DNA of 64,000 nt from contig CALYDD020000413.1 of the NCBI GenBank assembly GCA_944472135.2, forward strand, positions 62,001 to 126,000. The letters are read 5' to 3'. The notes under the pieces are model-generated. The model had not been told where the DNA came from and ran no database searches. It saw only the letters and a list, made by a program, of their open reading frames with translations. Below are positions 32,230 through 45,010 of this stretch, in pieces; the first letter of the stretch is position 1, and every line of letters starts with the position of its first letter. Origin of the DNA: Trichobilharzia regenti (Eukaryota > Platyhelminthes > Trematoda > Strigeidida > Schistosomatidae). The translations under genes were made by a program, and so were the position numbers.

Positions 32230-34695
32230 TTTATTTCGTTGGATATAATCCACTGAAATCTGACCACTCAAGGTGTTTTCCAATCTCATGAGTGTTTAAA
32301 ATGTGTACCACCTGTTGATTAGGAAGTGTCCAATATGAACGAAATATTCCTATATTGAGTCATAAGAAAAAGGTTCAAACGGAGAAGAAAATGTTTTTCG
32401 ACGATTGACTTTCATGAGTTGTTCAGTCGTAATAATATTAAACAAAGAAACCTTTTGACCAGTCAGATACTGGGAAACTGTGTCATCGAAAAATGCATCA
32501 CATAATGTAAGGTGTGAGATGGGATGACTAATTGTAGGTTAGAAAAGAGGCAGAAGTTGGCGTGACGTAATAGGTGTGAGATAATTACTAATCAAAAGTA
32601 ACTATTACATGGATGCTTATTCTCTTCCATTATGACAGTGTAGCATGTCACAAACATGACTGAAAGGACCGAAATCCTCCATTTTGTCGTAAAAGTTTAC
32701 TACCCAAGTATTCGTATTTTTGCCTTAATTTACTGTAAATGTTGTGTACAACAGTGTGTATGTTCAATATGGGTTGCAGAATGTCCCTTAATTGACCTCA
32801 TGTGAAAGTCAATGAAGAATATATAATGTGGTGAATATATTTCACCATTGTATTCTTGTCTATAATATTTGACAACCAATGAATGAATGAGTGAGTTATC
32901 AAATTCTGGGATGAGAGAGATTTGATTGGTTTCATGCAGGATGTCGTCATCAACTGACTTTATTTAGATAACTGTTAACAGCTTGAGAGAAATGAACAGC
33001 AACTTCGTCCTAATTCAGTGACATGCACCTACCATCTCACTAGAAATTGAGCTGAGGGCGTTAAGGTCGTGAAACTGTGGGTACACAGTTCAAAGCAATC
33101 TACAAACAGGATGAAACAGCTAGTCAGTATTCCACTGGTTTCCGTCAAAGTGACAAGCGTGAAACTCAAAGTGTGAAATGTGTATGGTTTCTATTATGAA
33201 CCCAAAGACTCCTTAAACTAGGCATCGAATTAAGGAAAATAAGAGAATCAATTGGTTCCTTCTGTCAAAGAAATAGTGAGTCATGATGTCTGTAGTTCAC
33301 AGGAACAACAGTAAGTGAGGTGTGATGATACCGTCAATACAACTGGCACTATAAGAAAGTAGTTAGTTACCAAATTTATGAGAGAAGATTTAAGAAATTA
33401 CGGTAAATGACATAATTATGTAATCTGTGTCACAGTATTCATCCTGGTATCCTGAGATTCTTCAACATTTCCTTCCGATAAACACAGATTACACTCAAGT
33501 CACATGATTGTATTAGGTTTGGCGAGTCAAAGTATATTTCATTCTGTCCACAGCAACAGAAAAGCCTTGAAATTACATGTACACATTTAACACTGTTAAT
33601 TTTCGTTCCAGTCGCTTCGACGAAAGTGATCAATGACCGCTTTTCGTCTCGTTTTCATGGTAGAGTTCTGCTAATACTACTTGTTGTACACTGAATGGTT
33701 GTTTGATCTATGAGACCACAACAGATTGATATCAATCAAACGAAAGATTCCACTGGTCTATAGAATGATCGAGTGATCACTCTTGTTGTAAACGACATCG
33801 GTCGTACATATTCTATCACTGAACTGATATCATTAAGAGGAATAACTACAGTTCACTATAGACATATATATATATATAATTTGTATGGGAATTAGGATCT
33901 AATAATTAATAGTGATAACAATGTACCATGATTGACAGATGACACAGCATCATTCGCAAAATCAAAGACCTACAGCAGAAAAACGACACGCTGACAGTAG
34001 AGTCAGGACTTCAAGTGAGCATAGAGGAGACAGGAATGATGAGCGTACCAAACAAACAGGAACAAACACCAACGCTTAAGACAGAAACATTTGATGAAAT
34101 GCTCCTCTTTCACTTATCTGGGCAGAATCATCTTGACGACAGGTGGTACGGGTGTAGAAAACATTCGCCTTCAGCATAAGAAACAAGGATCAAATTTTCA
34201 ACAGTCATTGCTATTAGTCACTGGGATTTGATACATTCGTCACCACAACAATTTCGAACAGGCTTCAGACTTTCATCAACAGCTGTCTTCACTTGATCCA
34301 GATTGAAGATAAGACAACCAGAAAGAATGACCAACAAGGACGTGCTTAAAATATCGACCTTCTAAAACAGTTTCAGAGAAGAGAGTGAAGTGGAGATGTG
34401 CCGACGAAGCTCTAAATTCTATTTGGAATGCAATGGGAACAAAAGTAGGAAGTCACAAACCAAATGTAAATGAATTGAAAGGTCATTGAGAAGATAACGA
34501 ATGTCTACAAGAATATGTAAGGCTGTATGTCTCTTTCCTATGAGAGTTTCTCAGTGATAAACCGTCAAGGAGTTCGGTTCACAATGAAACATACTAGGAG
34601 AGTAGTGAAAGACTTATGAAGCATATTGTCATGGGGGAAATAACCATGTGATGCTCATTGAATACAACTGACAGACCTCTATCAAATAAAAATAT
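32230..34695 (+). repeat. Dispersed repeat R3, copy 1 (contains RTE relic and a 0.8-kb insertion)
   Basis: Collinear with the reverse complement of 62435-64000: the block TTTCGTTGGATATAATCCAC at the start, the AATCCTCCATTTTGTCG region and the CATATTGTCATGGGGGAAAT end all match. Compared with that copy, about 800 bp (32811-33609) is extra here, bracketed by AGTC. From about 33930 to 34520 joined frames read SFTYLG, LQHKKQGSNFQQ, ADEALNSIWNAMGTKVGSH, fitting the RTE ORF2 C-terminal order. R3 is therefore at least partly an RTE-derived element, long dead. Confidence 0.65.
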
Positions 34696-34819
34696 TTCCG
34701 ATTATATCAGCTATTCCAGCTTCTACCGTTCCGTCTGCATTAAACTTCAGTAAACATTTCATATACTCATTAGGTGAAATTTTGAAATGAATCCTAATTT
34801 TCATTGATAACCAAATTGT

Positions 34820-35520
34820 ATCGGCGAAATTTCAATCTGATATCACTTGGCCTGATAAAATCCTCCTTGTGACCACTCTATGCCTTAACCAATAACACAC
34901 GCAGATTGACCAGACCGAAATAGTCAGCCGACGTCGAAACGCAGAATGTCAAAAACCACTGAATCATCTATATTGTTATTTTTGAGCCACCATGAACATT
35001 ATTGCATGGCGGCTTGCAAAAAGTCGAATTCCTGTTATTTGAACGACTATCGAAGGAAATAGTCATTACCTGTAATAAAATCAACTACCATACCACAAAT
35101 AGCCATTTTGCAAAAATGATACAAAATTACGAGAAAATACGATCAGAGCATGGAACTCGTCATTTTTAGAAGAACGATGTCACAAAATCTTGTATTTCAC
35201 CTTTCCTGCTACAATATATACCGATCTGACTCTATCGCATACGCACACGCACTATACTACTTATATAAGTGAATTAAGCGACCAAGCATATCATTCAAAT
35301 ATCAGAATTCGTAAATCACGTTATGCTCTATACTTCTCTTACAGTGTCTTCACTCACCAATTACAACAGTTCACGCATTTCATGCTCATTGATTGGTGTG
35401 ATCGTGCACCAGAATTTAGGAAAGGCAATTGCATATTAGTTTGTTTATTAGACGTATCACTGTGTGTTTCGAATCTCCACTTTTCGAGTGTTTATTTGCA
35501 CGAATTTGACTGAATACCGA
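34820..35520 (+). repeat. Dispersed repeat R1, copy a
   Basis: Contains GAGCCACCATGAACATTATT, the landmark CGCATACGCACACGCACTAT and AATTAAGCGACCAAGCATAT, then GCATTTCATGCTCATTGATT. A leading block (34830-34955, AATTTCAATCTGATATCA to GACGTCGAAAC) occurs elsewhere in the opposite arrangement relative to R1. No coding is recognised; the 107-codon frame at 35190-35513 is R1 sequence. Confidence 0.65.
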
Positions 35521-35559
35521 TTTGGTCACGATCAGAGATGAAATGGAATACTGCTAAAA

Positions 35560-35680
35560 TTCAGGGCGTATTTTGACAGCTGTTTCTTCTTTGTTTGGCT
35601 CTATGCAGAAATACACACAAATCAGGGCTTTAACTCAGGATCTTCTGATTACAAATCGAGCTCTCATCTTCTTATTGCAC
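35560..35680 (-). repeat. SINE family A variant
   Basis: GACAGCTGTTTCTTCTTTGT, then CAGGATCTTCTGATTACAAA, matching in reverse the unit at 45.5 kb (AATCAGAAGATCCTGGGTTC, GAAGAAACAGCTGT). The pair defines a subfamily with an altered ribozyme segment. Confidence 0.5.
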
Positions 35681-35689
35681 GATCTTCTT

Positions 35690-36020
35690 TAATGTCATCC
35701 ATGGGCTAACTAACATCTAATACATCATTTCCCATTTGGCTCCAGTTTAGAACAAGCCTGGAGCACAAATCCAATCGGTGGTTTCTTCAGCATGTGTTCA
35801 ATCCTTTTCCCTTTCCTTCTATATCGATTGACTTAATCGTCTTACCTAGCACCCATTTTCTAACTACGCACCATAATATGACGCTTAACATGGGAGATGG
35901 AACGAGGACAGCTATGATCAACAGCACCTAGCCTTTTCATATCTTCTACATTCAAAGTTTATGTCTCACAGCTATATATGAGGATAGAATTTCTCACACT
36001 GACCTTTTATTCAAATGAAC
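35690..36020 (-). pseudogene. Non-LTR retrotransposon relic (RT C-terminal region)
   Basis: Minus-strand joined frames: VRNSILIYSCET, LNVEDMKRLGAVDHSC, RSISHVKRHIMVRS, KRIEHMLKKPPIGFVLQ. This follows the common LINE order LLYGCETW, D-KRL-VFDHRCLR-I, R-RWLGHVLRMP. Several stops. The clade (RTE-like or other) is not determined. Confidence 0.6.
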
Positions 36021-36319
36021 CATTGCAAAATCGTGGAAGCTCCGTATTGGTTACACATGTTTGACTTCAGAGGAAGTCGTCATTTTGCATAGGCTGACAA
36101 GAGATGGCTTCATAACTGATATCCTTAAAATCTATCGCATTAGTGCAAACATGATGTTTTTTTTCTGATTATTGAAGCAGTAATCATTTCTTTCCTCTAA
36201 AACAGTTTCCTCTTTACTTATTTCAGTATTATCTTTCTTTTTGTCACTTCGATATCTGTACTGCTGTGAAGTGTGGCAACTTGAATATTGGACTTCTGCG
36301 TCACTATAACTGAGGTCAT

Positions 36320-36725
36320 ATCGTGACCAGACTTGAAATCAATCCAATTCCGACGAAGTAACGTTTGAAAGTGATTCTGTCTCTCACTGGTGACTGCCTG
36401 AGGAATAAAATTAACTGAAATTCCAATGGTGAGGCGTGATCAGTAGGATCCATCAACTTTGTCATGAGGAAAGATGCTCACCGATGAGATTGGCTGGCGG
36501 TCGCATCATTTATATCAACGACTGGCAGAAATTGGAAGTGATAGGCCAATGGTATCCGTCCATGTGGCTGAATGGATAACGAGCTTGACTTTTAAACTAG
36601 ATTCGACCCTTGTCAGTAGGGTCATGTCTGCATACTGCGGATGAATACTGAAAAGACGAGCCAGCTGTCCAGTGCTCCCTGGTGGTTTCCAGTGGTTCTC
36701 TAACTGCAGTCAGTCAGTATGATTG
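36320..36725. repeat. SINE family A copy, decayed inverted pair
   Basis: The right arm (36540-36725) has a head (ATGTGGCTGAATGGATAACG), a ribozyme remnant (CATACTGCGGATGAATACTG, then CAGCTGTCCAGTGCTCC) and the tail GGTTCTCTAACTGCAGTCAG. The left arm starts CCAGACTTGAAATCAATCCA. Stem I bases persist but GAAA is gone. Confidence 0.55.
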
Positions 36726-37279
36726 TTCCTACATGAATCCACTCACATCTGCCCGTAACGCATAAAAAGGAATGTCCATATATTCACCTAAAATCTTCAC
36801 TAAATAAACTTCAGTAACGCTAAACCATCTCATCTGTAAACACTCAAAGTCCTAATCCACATGAATCATCAAATAAGGTCAAATTGAAGTGATTATTATC
36901 TGAGAAAACTAAAGCAAAATGCATCGTTTTCTACCACTTCTGAAAACAACTCACTTACTTAATAAAAATATACAAGAAAGACCAAGCTACTTCTCTCCTA
37001 CAAGAGTATTTACAGTCGGTTGAATGAAATCCTGTCCAACTGTCTTCTGCACGAGAGTGTGTGCATTAGCAGCATTAATAATAAGTCAGCCATCGCTTAA
37101 GCTAAAGGTTTCAATTATCAATATGTGATAGAGAATAACATCAAATGTACCCAAGTTTCACTCTAACATTTGTCATGTTATTGTCTTCCTCCACCTTCCC
37201 CTTCTTCTTCTCCTACTACTAAATCAAATCACTTAGTTCCCATGGTAACACTAATTTTATTGCAAAGAATATGGTAAGA
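36726..37279. other. No gene seen
   Basis: AT-rich; CTT/CTC-rich tract near 37185-37215. Confidence 0.3.
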
Positions 37280-37515
37280 AATATGTCAATTTATTTATTT
37301 GTATTTTTTATTTTTATTTTTGTTTTTATTTTTGATTACAGCTTGATTCCACACTGTATTTTTGGTACAGTATGGAATTTTCAGCATGAATATCGGTAGC
37401 CCAAATTTTGCAGGCCGACCTAGATATCAGGTGTGCGTCGTTGTCAGGGGATCGAACCTCGGGCCATGTGCATGGTCGGCGAGAGTACTCACCACTGAGT
37501 TCAGAAGATGCATGC
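37280..37515 (-). repeat. SINE family D copy 1 with A-rich 3' tail
   Basis: On the minus strand the unit ends in an A-rich tail of AAAAATAAAAA type (37286-37335 in plus orientation: TTTTTATTTTTATTTTTG). The body reads CTGATATCTAGGTCGGCCTG. The head keeps a B-box-like GAGGTTCGATCCCC (about 37450). The ORFs at 37326-37607 are SINE sequence. Confidence 0.7.
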
Positions 37516-38125
37516 TTCAATGTTATTCATCTTTTTGTTACGCTGAAATATTTCTTCAATTTCTATTAATTTTGCTTTACATGTATATTTCTTCGGGTTT
37601 TGTTTAAGAGGGTCCACAAACACTATCCTGCGTGGTTACGAAAAGGTTGAGCTATAAGCAGCGCGATAAAACAACATCTGGTCAATACTAGTCGCCTCTG
37701 TATAAAGTGAAAGTTTGTTCAACCACTCCAACTGTCATGGTCTTAATCTGCCTGTGGCAAAATATGATAATCTCCACGCATATTTTGGCCGTATTTATTT
37801 TCTGTGTGGTTTATTAAATTTGTATATCACCCTACATTATAACATCAATTGGTGCTGTGATTATTCTCACTTTGAAAAGTTCCTAGTGGTATCTCACTTG
37901 TCACCTTTATGGATTTATCTAATTCACTATACGTTTTGCAATATTGTTTTTATCACACAATTATCACCTTCTTGTGTGATATTTTGATAACTTACTAACT
38001 AAACTTATCATTTCTACTCCGTCGTCTGAGATGTATTCATTTCATGAACTATTTTACAAAGTATACAAAACATTATTCCTTGTCATGAATCATATAATCA
38101 TTTTCTAAAAGTCTTTTATTTATAT
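37516..38125. other. No gene seen
   Basis: AT-rich; the 90-codon frame at 37715-37987 has no recognisable domain. Confidence 0.3.
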
Positions 38126-38127
38126 GA

Positions 38128-38172
38128 TTGTACAGATTGATGATAAATTTGTTGAAAAGAGACTTCCCACTG
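38128..38172 (+). ncRNA. Solo PLE-5-type 3'-end hammerhead-like scrap
   Basis: GATTGTACAGATTGATGATA and AATTTGTTGAAAAGAGACTT correspond to the 3' end of PLE-5 (GTACAGCTTGATAATAAATT, then CGTTGAAAAGAGTCT). The core here is TTGATGA (consensus CUGANGA with C3U), followed by a weak stem II and GAAA. No PLE coding adjoins it. Confidence 0.45.
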
Positions 38173-38929
38173 AATCAGTCGTTCTGATTTTCCACATGTC
38201 CCATGGACAGTTTCCACGGTTCATTCTTCTCCTACTTGAACTGACACTACCGCAAATGCAGACTGATTGATGATTATGATAAATCTTGTCAGTAGCACAT
38301 GCAACACTAATACTCCTTCCACTACAATTGTTGGTGTTACTGTTTGTGTAATCGTGTTCCTCCCAATTGACTTCAGTGTTATCATCTGCCTTTCTCCAAG
38401 CACATGATATTTGTTCTAACAAACATTTTCGAGCACAAATCTCACTGATAGTAAGACAATCTGATGGCGACTTGCATTTGCAGATTACTACTGACTTGAA
38501 AATGAGGAGGATGAGAAAGGATGGATTCCAGTGTAGATTTGCAAGTAGAAAATAAGTGGTAAGACGTTGGTTGGAAATAATGAGTTGATTGATAGACTTG
38601 ACTGTATTTGTGTGACTGACTCGAATGGTTTATTTATTTCAGTTTATTTTTGAAATATTTTGTCAGTGGAATACATCGACTTGTTCTTGCGAATAATAAG
38701 AGTGAATACTCCCGATATCAACTGACATGTCTATGTATCTATGGGTTGTAATTTAGCTAGGAGTTAGCTGGTGGCAGAAAATTGAAGATGCTTGGACTAT
38801 TCAGTGAAGACGTCCTGAGACGAGCTTTCTGCTTTACTGACACTCATCAGAATGGAAGTATTGCTATTTGATAGTCCATAAATTCACCGTGATATGACAT
38901 AAGTTACATAAATGGTATCAGAAACCTCA
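38173..38929. other. No gene seen
   Basis: Overlapping short frames on both strands at 38120-38555; none recognisable. Confidence 0.3.
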
Positions 38930-39090
38930 TGAATTTTGTCAATAAGTATTTGGCTTCATGGATTCCAACTGACTATGACAATAATGTTGAGATTGCATAA
39001 TCTCCGTTTTACCGTCTACTGAATGAGGCTGAAGAAGTGAATCGCATTCGCTTCGATACTCACAAAATCCCCAAACATCATTTTAGATTA
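38930..39090 (+). repeat. Short dispersed module, copy 1
   Basis: Aligns along its length with 43140-43330: GAATTTTGTCAATAAGT, TTCCAACTGACTATGACAAT, then GAAGAAGTGAATCGCATTCG and ATACTCACAAAATC. Its translation hints at a coding origin (NEAEEVNRIRFDTHKIPKH) but I do not recognise the family. Confidence 0.45.
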
Positions 39091-39734
39091 AAAAAATAAA
39101 TGAGTGAGGCGACATGAAACATTCAGCTCCTACTTTGTCGCCAATCTCCAATTATTCGTTGCAGTCGTATCTATCTCTTTACTCAATCGGTGTACTATGT
39201 TTGTTATTTCGAAGACGGAAGCAGTGTTTCCACTCCACTCATACAAGTGGTCGATAAGAAAAATACGTTCAGATGTTTCCTGTTCGCCTAAATATTCAAT
39301 CCCGTTAAAAACAGAAACACCAGACATCAAGATTATATTCATTCGAGTAATTGTTTGATAACAAGCGAAAAATTAATATTTCTAAGGTAAATAGAGGTTG
39401 TACTGCATTGCGCCTTTGTAAAGACATGTTAATATAAACAGAACTTAGCCTGAGTGAGGACCCGGCTTATGGATTATTCTCTTACAGAAGAAGAAGTTGG
39501 TTAATCGTTTAATTTGTTTTAACTGAAAGTTAACATTTCTGATAAAACTTTGTGGACAAAACCGAGAAGATTAACAAAGACATCAACTCGGATATTTCAA
39601 TTTCAAAACCTGTGCAAGTGTAATGAACACATACATACACACGCAATTTAAAATCATCAAAATAATCACCTAGATTGTCATTGAAATGGAGGCGGGATTA
39701 AAGGATATATTGGTTATCAATTTGATGTGAAAAT
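39091..39734. other. No gene seen
   Basis: Two overlapping opposite-strand frames at 39104-39358; neither can be supported. Confidence 0.3.
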
Positions 39735-39950
39735 TTACGAGCTGTTCAGTACTCCCACGTTTTCCAGTCGTTCGCTAACTAATTTCAGCTAATGATGAAA
39801 TCCTATAGTAAATCTAGAATCGTTAGAAGTTGGAGTTCATCGACCATTGGATTACGTCTCACCGGTTGAATGTCCTGAGAGCGCTCTCTGTAATCAGTAG
39901 ATCCTGGGTTCAAGTTGGATTTCACCTCGAACCACCATTAGTCATAGAAT
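39735..39950 (+). repeat. SINE family A copy, tail-to-head junction
   Basis: The tail (CTGTTCAGTACTCCCACG, GCTAATGATGAAATCCTA) runs straight into the next unit's leader (CGTTAGAAGTTGGAGTTCAT) and head (B-box-like GGGTTCAAGTTGG). The same junction exists at 61.4 kb, so the two descend from one composite. Confidence 0.55.
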
Positions 39951-39959
39951 CACTGACAA

Positions 39960-41230
39960 CCAACGATTAAATGATATTAATTTATTCTGCTTCAAAGCTT
40001 TCCAGCAGATCACTCTTTGAATCCACGAGAAATTGTAGGCGGTTTTATGGTTGTGACTTCGTTCAAGAATTATGATAGAAAGCCGGGCTCATTGTATTTG
40101 ATCATGTACTGAAAATGCCGCTTAATATCACGAGTGACATTCCTGATTGTAGTGGACTGGATTATGTGACAAAATTGTGAATGAGACCAAGAAGACAGGC
40201 ATACATTGGACCAATAAAAATACGCTAGATGATTTGATCCTCAGTCACATTAACCGTCGTTGATCATCATCAAGATTGAACCATTTGTTTATTAAGTTGG
40301 CCAAAATCATTCAATCAATCCAAATGATACTCATAGAAATCAAATTCAAAACTTATCATGTCACTGAAAAAGGAGTGAATGCATTTCTCAAGTGAGTCAC
40401 ACCTAAGAATTATTGAAGGTGCTTCTGATTTCTGAGTCACATTAATATATCTGTAAAACTTGGGAACTGTGGTAGTAAGTAATTCCATATTAGTTTGTAT
40501 ATTTTACGTATGGATGAGTGACACATCCATCAAATAAACTAACATGCAATTGCTTTCCCTAAATTCTTCTGCATTATCACAGCAATCAATGAGCATAAAA
40601 TGCATAAACTCTTGTAACTGATAAGTGAGGACACTGTAACAAACGTATAGTGCATAACGTGATTTACGAATGATGATATTTGAATAATATGCTTGGTCGC
40701 TTAATTCACTTATGTAAGTAGTATAGTATGTGTGCGTATGCGATACAGTCAGATCGGTTTATATTGTATCGAAAAAGGTGAAATGCAACATTTTGTGACA
40801 GCATTCTTCTAAAAATGACGAATTTCACATTGAAATCGTATTTTCGCGCAATTGTCTATCACTTTTGCAAAATGGCTATTTGTGGTATGGTAGTTGATTT
40901 TATTACAGGTAATGACTGCTTCCTGCACCATATCATCGAGCTGAAGTTTCTGTACATTTTTGCAAGCCGCTATGGAATTATGTTCATGGGGCTCAAAAAT
41001 AACAAAATAGGTTATACGGTGGTTTTCTACTTGCCTACGATGAAATGGATAATCATCTCACCTTGTACAAACCAATCACCATGTATAGGGGACTTGCTCT
41101 AAACAAGGCGTCAACTGGACCCACTATTGTGACATCAAGCAAAATTTGTTTTCTGGTATCTGCCCTCGTGAACAGACGAGACACTTAGTGAACACTCAAT
41201 ATTTTTCCGTCAGTTTCACTCAGGAAATGT
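39960..41230 (-). repeat. Dispersed repeat R1, copy b (longest)
   Basis: Collinear with 51330-52236 and 49610-50165. Blocks in order: GAATCCACGAGAAATTGTAG, AAGCCGGGCTCATTGTATTT, TTGATCATCATCAAGATTGA, a decayed hairpin near 40490-40550, ATATGCTTGGTCGCTTAATT, GTGTGCGTATGCGATACAGT, and the ATGGCTATTTGTGGTATGGT end block. Open frames at 40815-41429 are R1 sequence or chance. Confidence 0.65.
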
Positions 41231-43099
41231 GTGGCCTATGAAGTCAGATTTCAGTGTGTCTGATCTCACTCATGATTTTCATTTGTTTGTACCACTGTAT
41301 CGCTCAATTTTTTACATCGCGTTTCTGATGAGTGTTATGGAGAAACAAAATAAGGAGATTAAGTCTGCTTTACGAATTAATCGTCAGCTCTCATTCTCTG
41401 TAACTCTCCAATATCCAATAAATTTCTAGTCAATAACAACCAGACTCGAAATGTTTATCATCATCAGCAATAATAGAATTCATTCATTGCTTGCCTCCTT
41501 CACGTTGTTTATTAGGTGTTGGTGAATAGTGGAATTTGATGACACACCATTTTGCAGTCCAATTAAACGTAGAATAATTTTCGCTGCAGTATATTGAAAT
41601 AATTATTTATCTGATTATGAACAGTGTTCATGCAGTTAAACATGGATATTGATTTTAATTACAAGCTTATGCATTCATGTATCTGTTTTTATTAAGTCAG
41701 TGAGTCACTGAGCTAATCTGTCAGACATCAGCTTCTTCGAACTAATGTTGTCTCTATCTTTTTCTTTATTCCACTGGCCGCATTTCATCCATCATCACTT
41801 GTAATTTGTCGTTCGTCCCTTTGTGTTTGTCACCCTATTCGTGTGTGTGCGTGTGTTCACGTGCGTGCTTTTACATCCTAACGAACTTCTGATTTCTTTG
41901 TTTTCTCCTTCTCCACTTCAGAGTATTCCATTATCTAATAATTAGAACATGAAATGCATTCAACTATTCATTGTTTCTATTTTGATTATTATGACTGACA
42001 TTGTGGCGTATAGAACGATTTAGATTTGTCAAACACAGGTGTTGCATTTGATGTAACATTAGAATGTTTTGTGTGTTGAGGTGAGCATACCTGTGTATGC
42101 ACTTGCATGTGGTTGTGACTTAGTGAGCTGAGTTAGTCATTTACACTTTCGCTGTCAATCGTCTCTTCGTCATACTTCGTCCTTTCTTTGATTACATTCA
42201 TTTCTCTTGTGTGTTTTTAGGGAAATATATGCATGCACCTTTGCTCCTTGGGTTTCACCAGCAGTGATGTATTTTACAGTATGATTTTCAACCTCACGTT
42301 CAATCTTCCGACCTTACCTGCTTTAATACGGACTGTAAATCAGATGCATTCACATATATCTGATCAGTTCCCATGACTTTGGTGATAATGCTTCTAGTTG
42401 AGCATTGGAGATACACCACAGATTGTAAGACCTAATATTGTGTGGGGCTCAACGTTTGACTATACAGCTGTAGTTGAGCAAACCGTCAGATGTCTCATAA
42501 TGCATGTAATCAGCAGTTATTTTAAGAGGAATCTTCAACCCGTTTCACTGTTTCCTAAATTCAATCGTTCAGTTCATCTCATTTGAATCTTTCTTTACGT
42601 TGGCGACACATTATCCCTTTCCACTGTTACCACATGCTTCACAGAAATTCTTCATCTGCCGTCTGCAGTTCGCATTTCCATAACTCATCCTAGTTTTCAA
42701 CAATCTCCACTTCTAATTATTCCAAGTTTCATACTCACATTTTCCATTGATATTACTATTCAACGCATTATTTCTATGATTTCCGAAATATTGTATTGGT
42801 ATGATGCACTGGCTATCTGTTTCATCCGTGAGATAGAACATCACTCATATCATTTGAGTAGTCCATCTAACTATCATACTAGATTATTATTATTATTATT
42901 AATAATGAATACCTAACATAAGGGTGAGGATAGAAATCTGTTGCATGGAAATTAGCATTAACTTCATTTGAAATCGTCAGCGAGGCGTATCTGTAAAAAC
43001 TAGAGTGAAGTATCACAATCTTGTGGAAGTTCAGCTGTCGACAATACTTAGAAAATTACCGAGATTATTTAGATATAATTTTGTTAACCACCAACAACA
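41231..43099. other. No gene seen
   Basis: AT-rich, GTGTGTGC-type tract near 41840-41870, ATT run at 42886-42902. Confidence 0.3.
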
Positions 43100-43330
43100 C
43101 ATTGACCGTGGATAATACGAAAGCTCAGTAGGAAATGGCTGAATTTTGTGAATGAGTGAGAAGGTGGACGGCTTTTCTTGACTGTGACAGTAATGCAGAG
43201 ATCTGAATATTTCTACTTTACTGTCAAAGGAATTTGGCTAGAGAAATAAATCACATCACCATAAATACTCATCGAATCAGCAAAGATTATTTCAGGAAGA
43301 AACATGGATGTGTGTACAGTCACATTCTCA
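43100..43330 (+). repeat. Short dispersed module, copy 2
   Basis: Matches 38930-39090: GAATTTTGTGAATGAGTGAG, TTCTTGACTGTGACAGTAAT, GAGAAATAAATCACATCACC, ATACTCATCGAATCAGC. A shorter match is at 53930-53960 (CGCCATAAATATTCACAAGT). Confidence 0.45.
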
Positions 43331-44869
43331 TGGTCCATTCGATACCATCCATTTGACCAGATTCAAGAAGTCTACGTTTCGATATCTTGACAAGTAATCA
43401 CAGTCGCTTATCAGACCAGATGTACGCAATTTCGTAAAAGTTAATAAAACTGGTAACGAAACTCCAAACCTTTAGCTCCACTGGGAAGTATAGGAATGAA
43501 TAAAATAATAATGCCAAGTATGCTGAGGTTATACGTTTCCCGAAAACTCGTTTTCATCTTTTGTCGATAGATACTTCTGAATGAATTTTGTCTTTACATA
43601 TTGAGTAGTCAGTATTGAATATTTAACCCATCAAAGCACTCAACATTGATCCCTTGTTACTTTTGTGTAGTCAATTTGGATTGTATTCCTGGATGCCATA
43701 AGAGGATAAACACGTGGAACAACTTGAATATCTCGCTTCACACCAACACAAGTAGCTCACAGATCTTGAATCAGCTTCAAGACTACATACTTCGCTGCAA
43801 TATATAGTACTGAGTAAGTATGACGTCCTTCAGTAAGCATGAATACACACTAGTCGCTATAGTCTGAATACCTGATGCCAACCTTCACTTTTGTCAGACA
43901 CATAATATTTCGTCTTTGGATCACTAATCTCAAATGATCATGATCGAATGCAAGCGTCACACAGTCTAGAAGGTGTGATCACACTAATAAGTGCAAACTC
44001 CATCGAATACTATTCTTATATAAAATCCTCTCACATATATCTGACACACATTCTTTACCACAAAATACACTTCTGTGTCCACAAACTGTGTTGACTAATG
44101 CCTGCCTGTTTTAGGCAGTTTTCTCCGATGAAGCGATAGACATTATCTGAAATTATAAGAATGTAACTGTGAAGGAGTTTGATTCCATGTGGTTCGAAGT
44201 ATACATTGATGTGATTCGTATCTAGCCGAATCACACAGTAGAATCTTAAAAATGGTAAGGAATTGACTTATATGCTTCAATCTGTTATATTCATTTTACT
44301 TTGGAGCAACTATAGGAGTTGTTTGGAAGTAGAGAATGAAACGAGCATCGATATCTTCACTCTGAAATAAACCGGCGCAATTCAGTGACACTACTGAAAC
44401 TAAACTGATGGAAGAGAAAGAGATGGAGAGAGTGATGGTCAAGCCAATTTGATGAGAATGAGTGTGCTCAAATATTACTTCACTCATAATCCAATGTCTT
44501 TTGAATGACTGAATTACATGTCTGCGAACAAAAAGAGAGAGCCTCAGTCTCTCTTTGTCCAACCAAAGAAAACGAAACTGAGAGACGGAAGGACTCAACG
44601 CAGAATACTCCACATATGGAAAACACAAAACACATGGGAAGGTTGTTAATTTACTCTCATGAACTCTACGTATTAGGTAGACAGTCAATTATCGCTCAAC
44701 TCAGTGACTTTTATGTGCACATCTTATTTATTGGTTAGCGATGGTGCTATATAGTGAACAGATTCTAGTTAGGACTCACATGTCAGTGAATGGCGATTCA
44801 GTGAGAAAGTTGAGGAAGTCAAGAATTCCATCGCTACTATTTTGTGGAGGTGGTGATGCAAGTGTTGGG
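43331..44869. other. No gene seen
   Basis: The 130-codon minus-strand frame at 44296-44688 and an overlapping plus-strand frame have no recognisable features. The rest is AT-rich. Confidence 0.3.
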
Positions 44870-45010
44870 TGAGGCGAACAAGATGGTTGTTGAGTGTACT
44901 CTGCTCATGAGTCTCCAGCTACGACCACACAGTTGTCCAGTACTCCCAGCCCGTTTTCAATGATTTTCTAATTAATGTCACTTAGTGTGACAAAGTCCGT
45001 ATGAAGATGA
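44870..45010 (+). repeat. SINE family A tail with decayed hammerhead
   Basis: GTGTACTCTGCTCATGAGTC, then CACACAGTTGTCCAGTACTC: stem I (GTACT against AGTAC) and part of stem II (GTC/GAC) survive. The core reads CTCATGA (G5C) and GAAA is lost. Confidence 0.5.

Noticed and set aside
44296..44738. Overlapping opposite-strand frames of 130 and 77 codons.
   Set aside because: Neither shows a domain, plausible exon edges or repeat homology; mutual overlap suggests chance openness.
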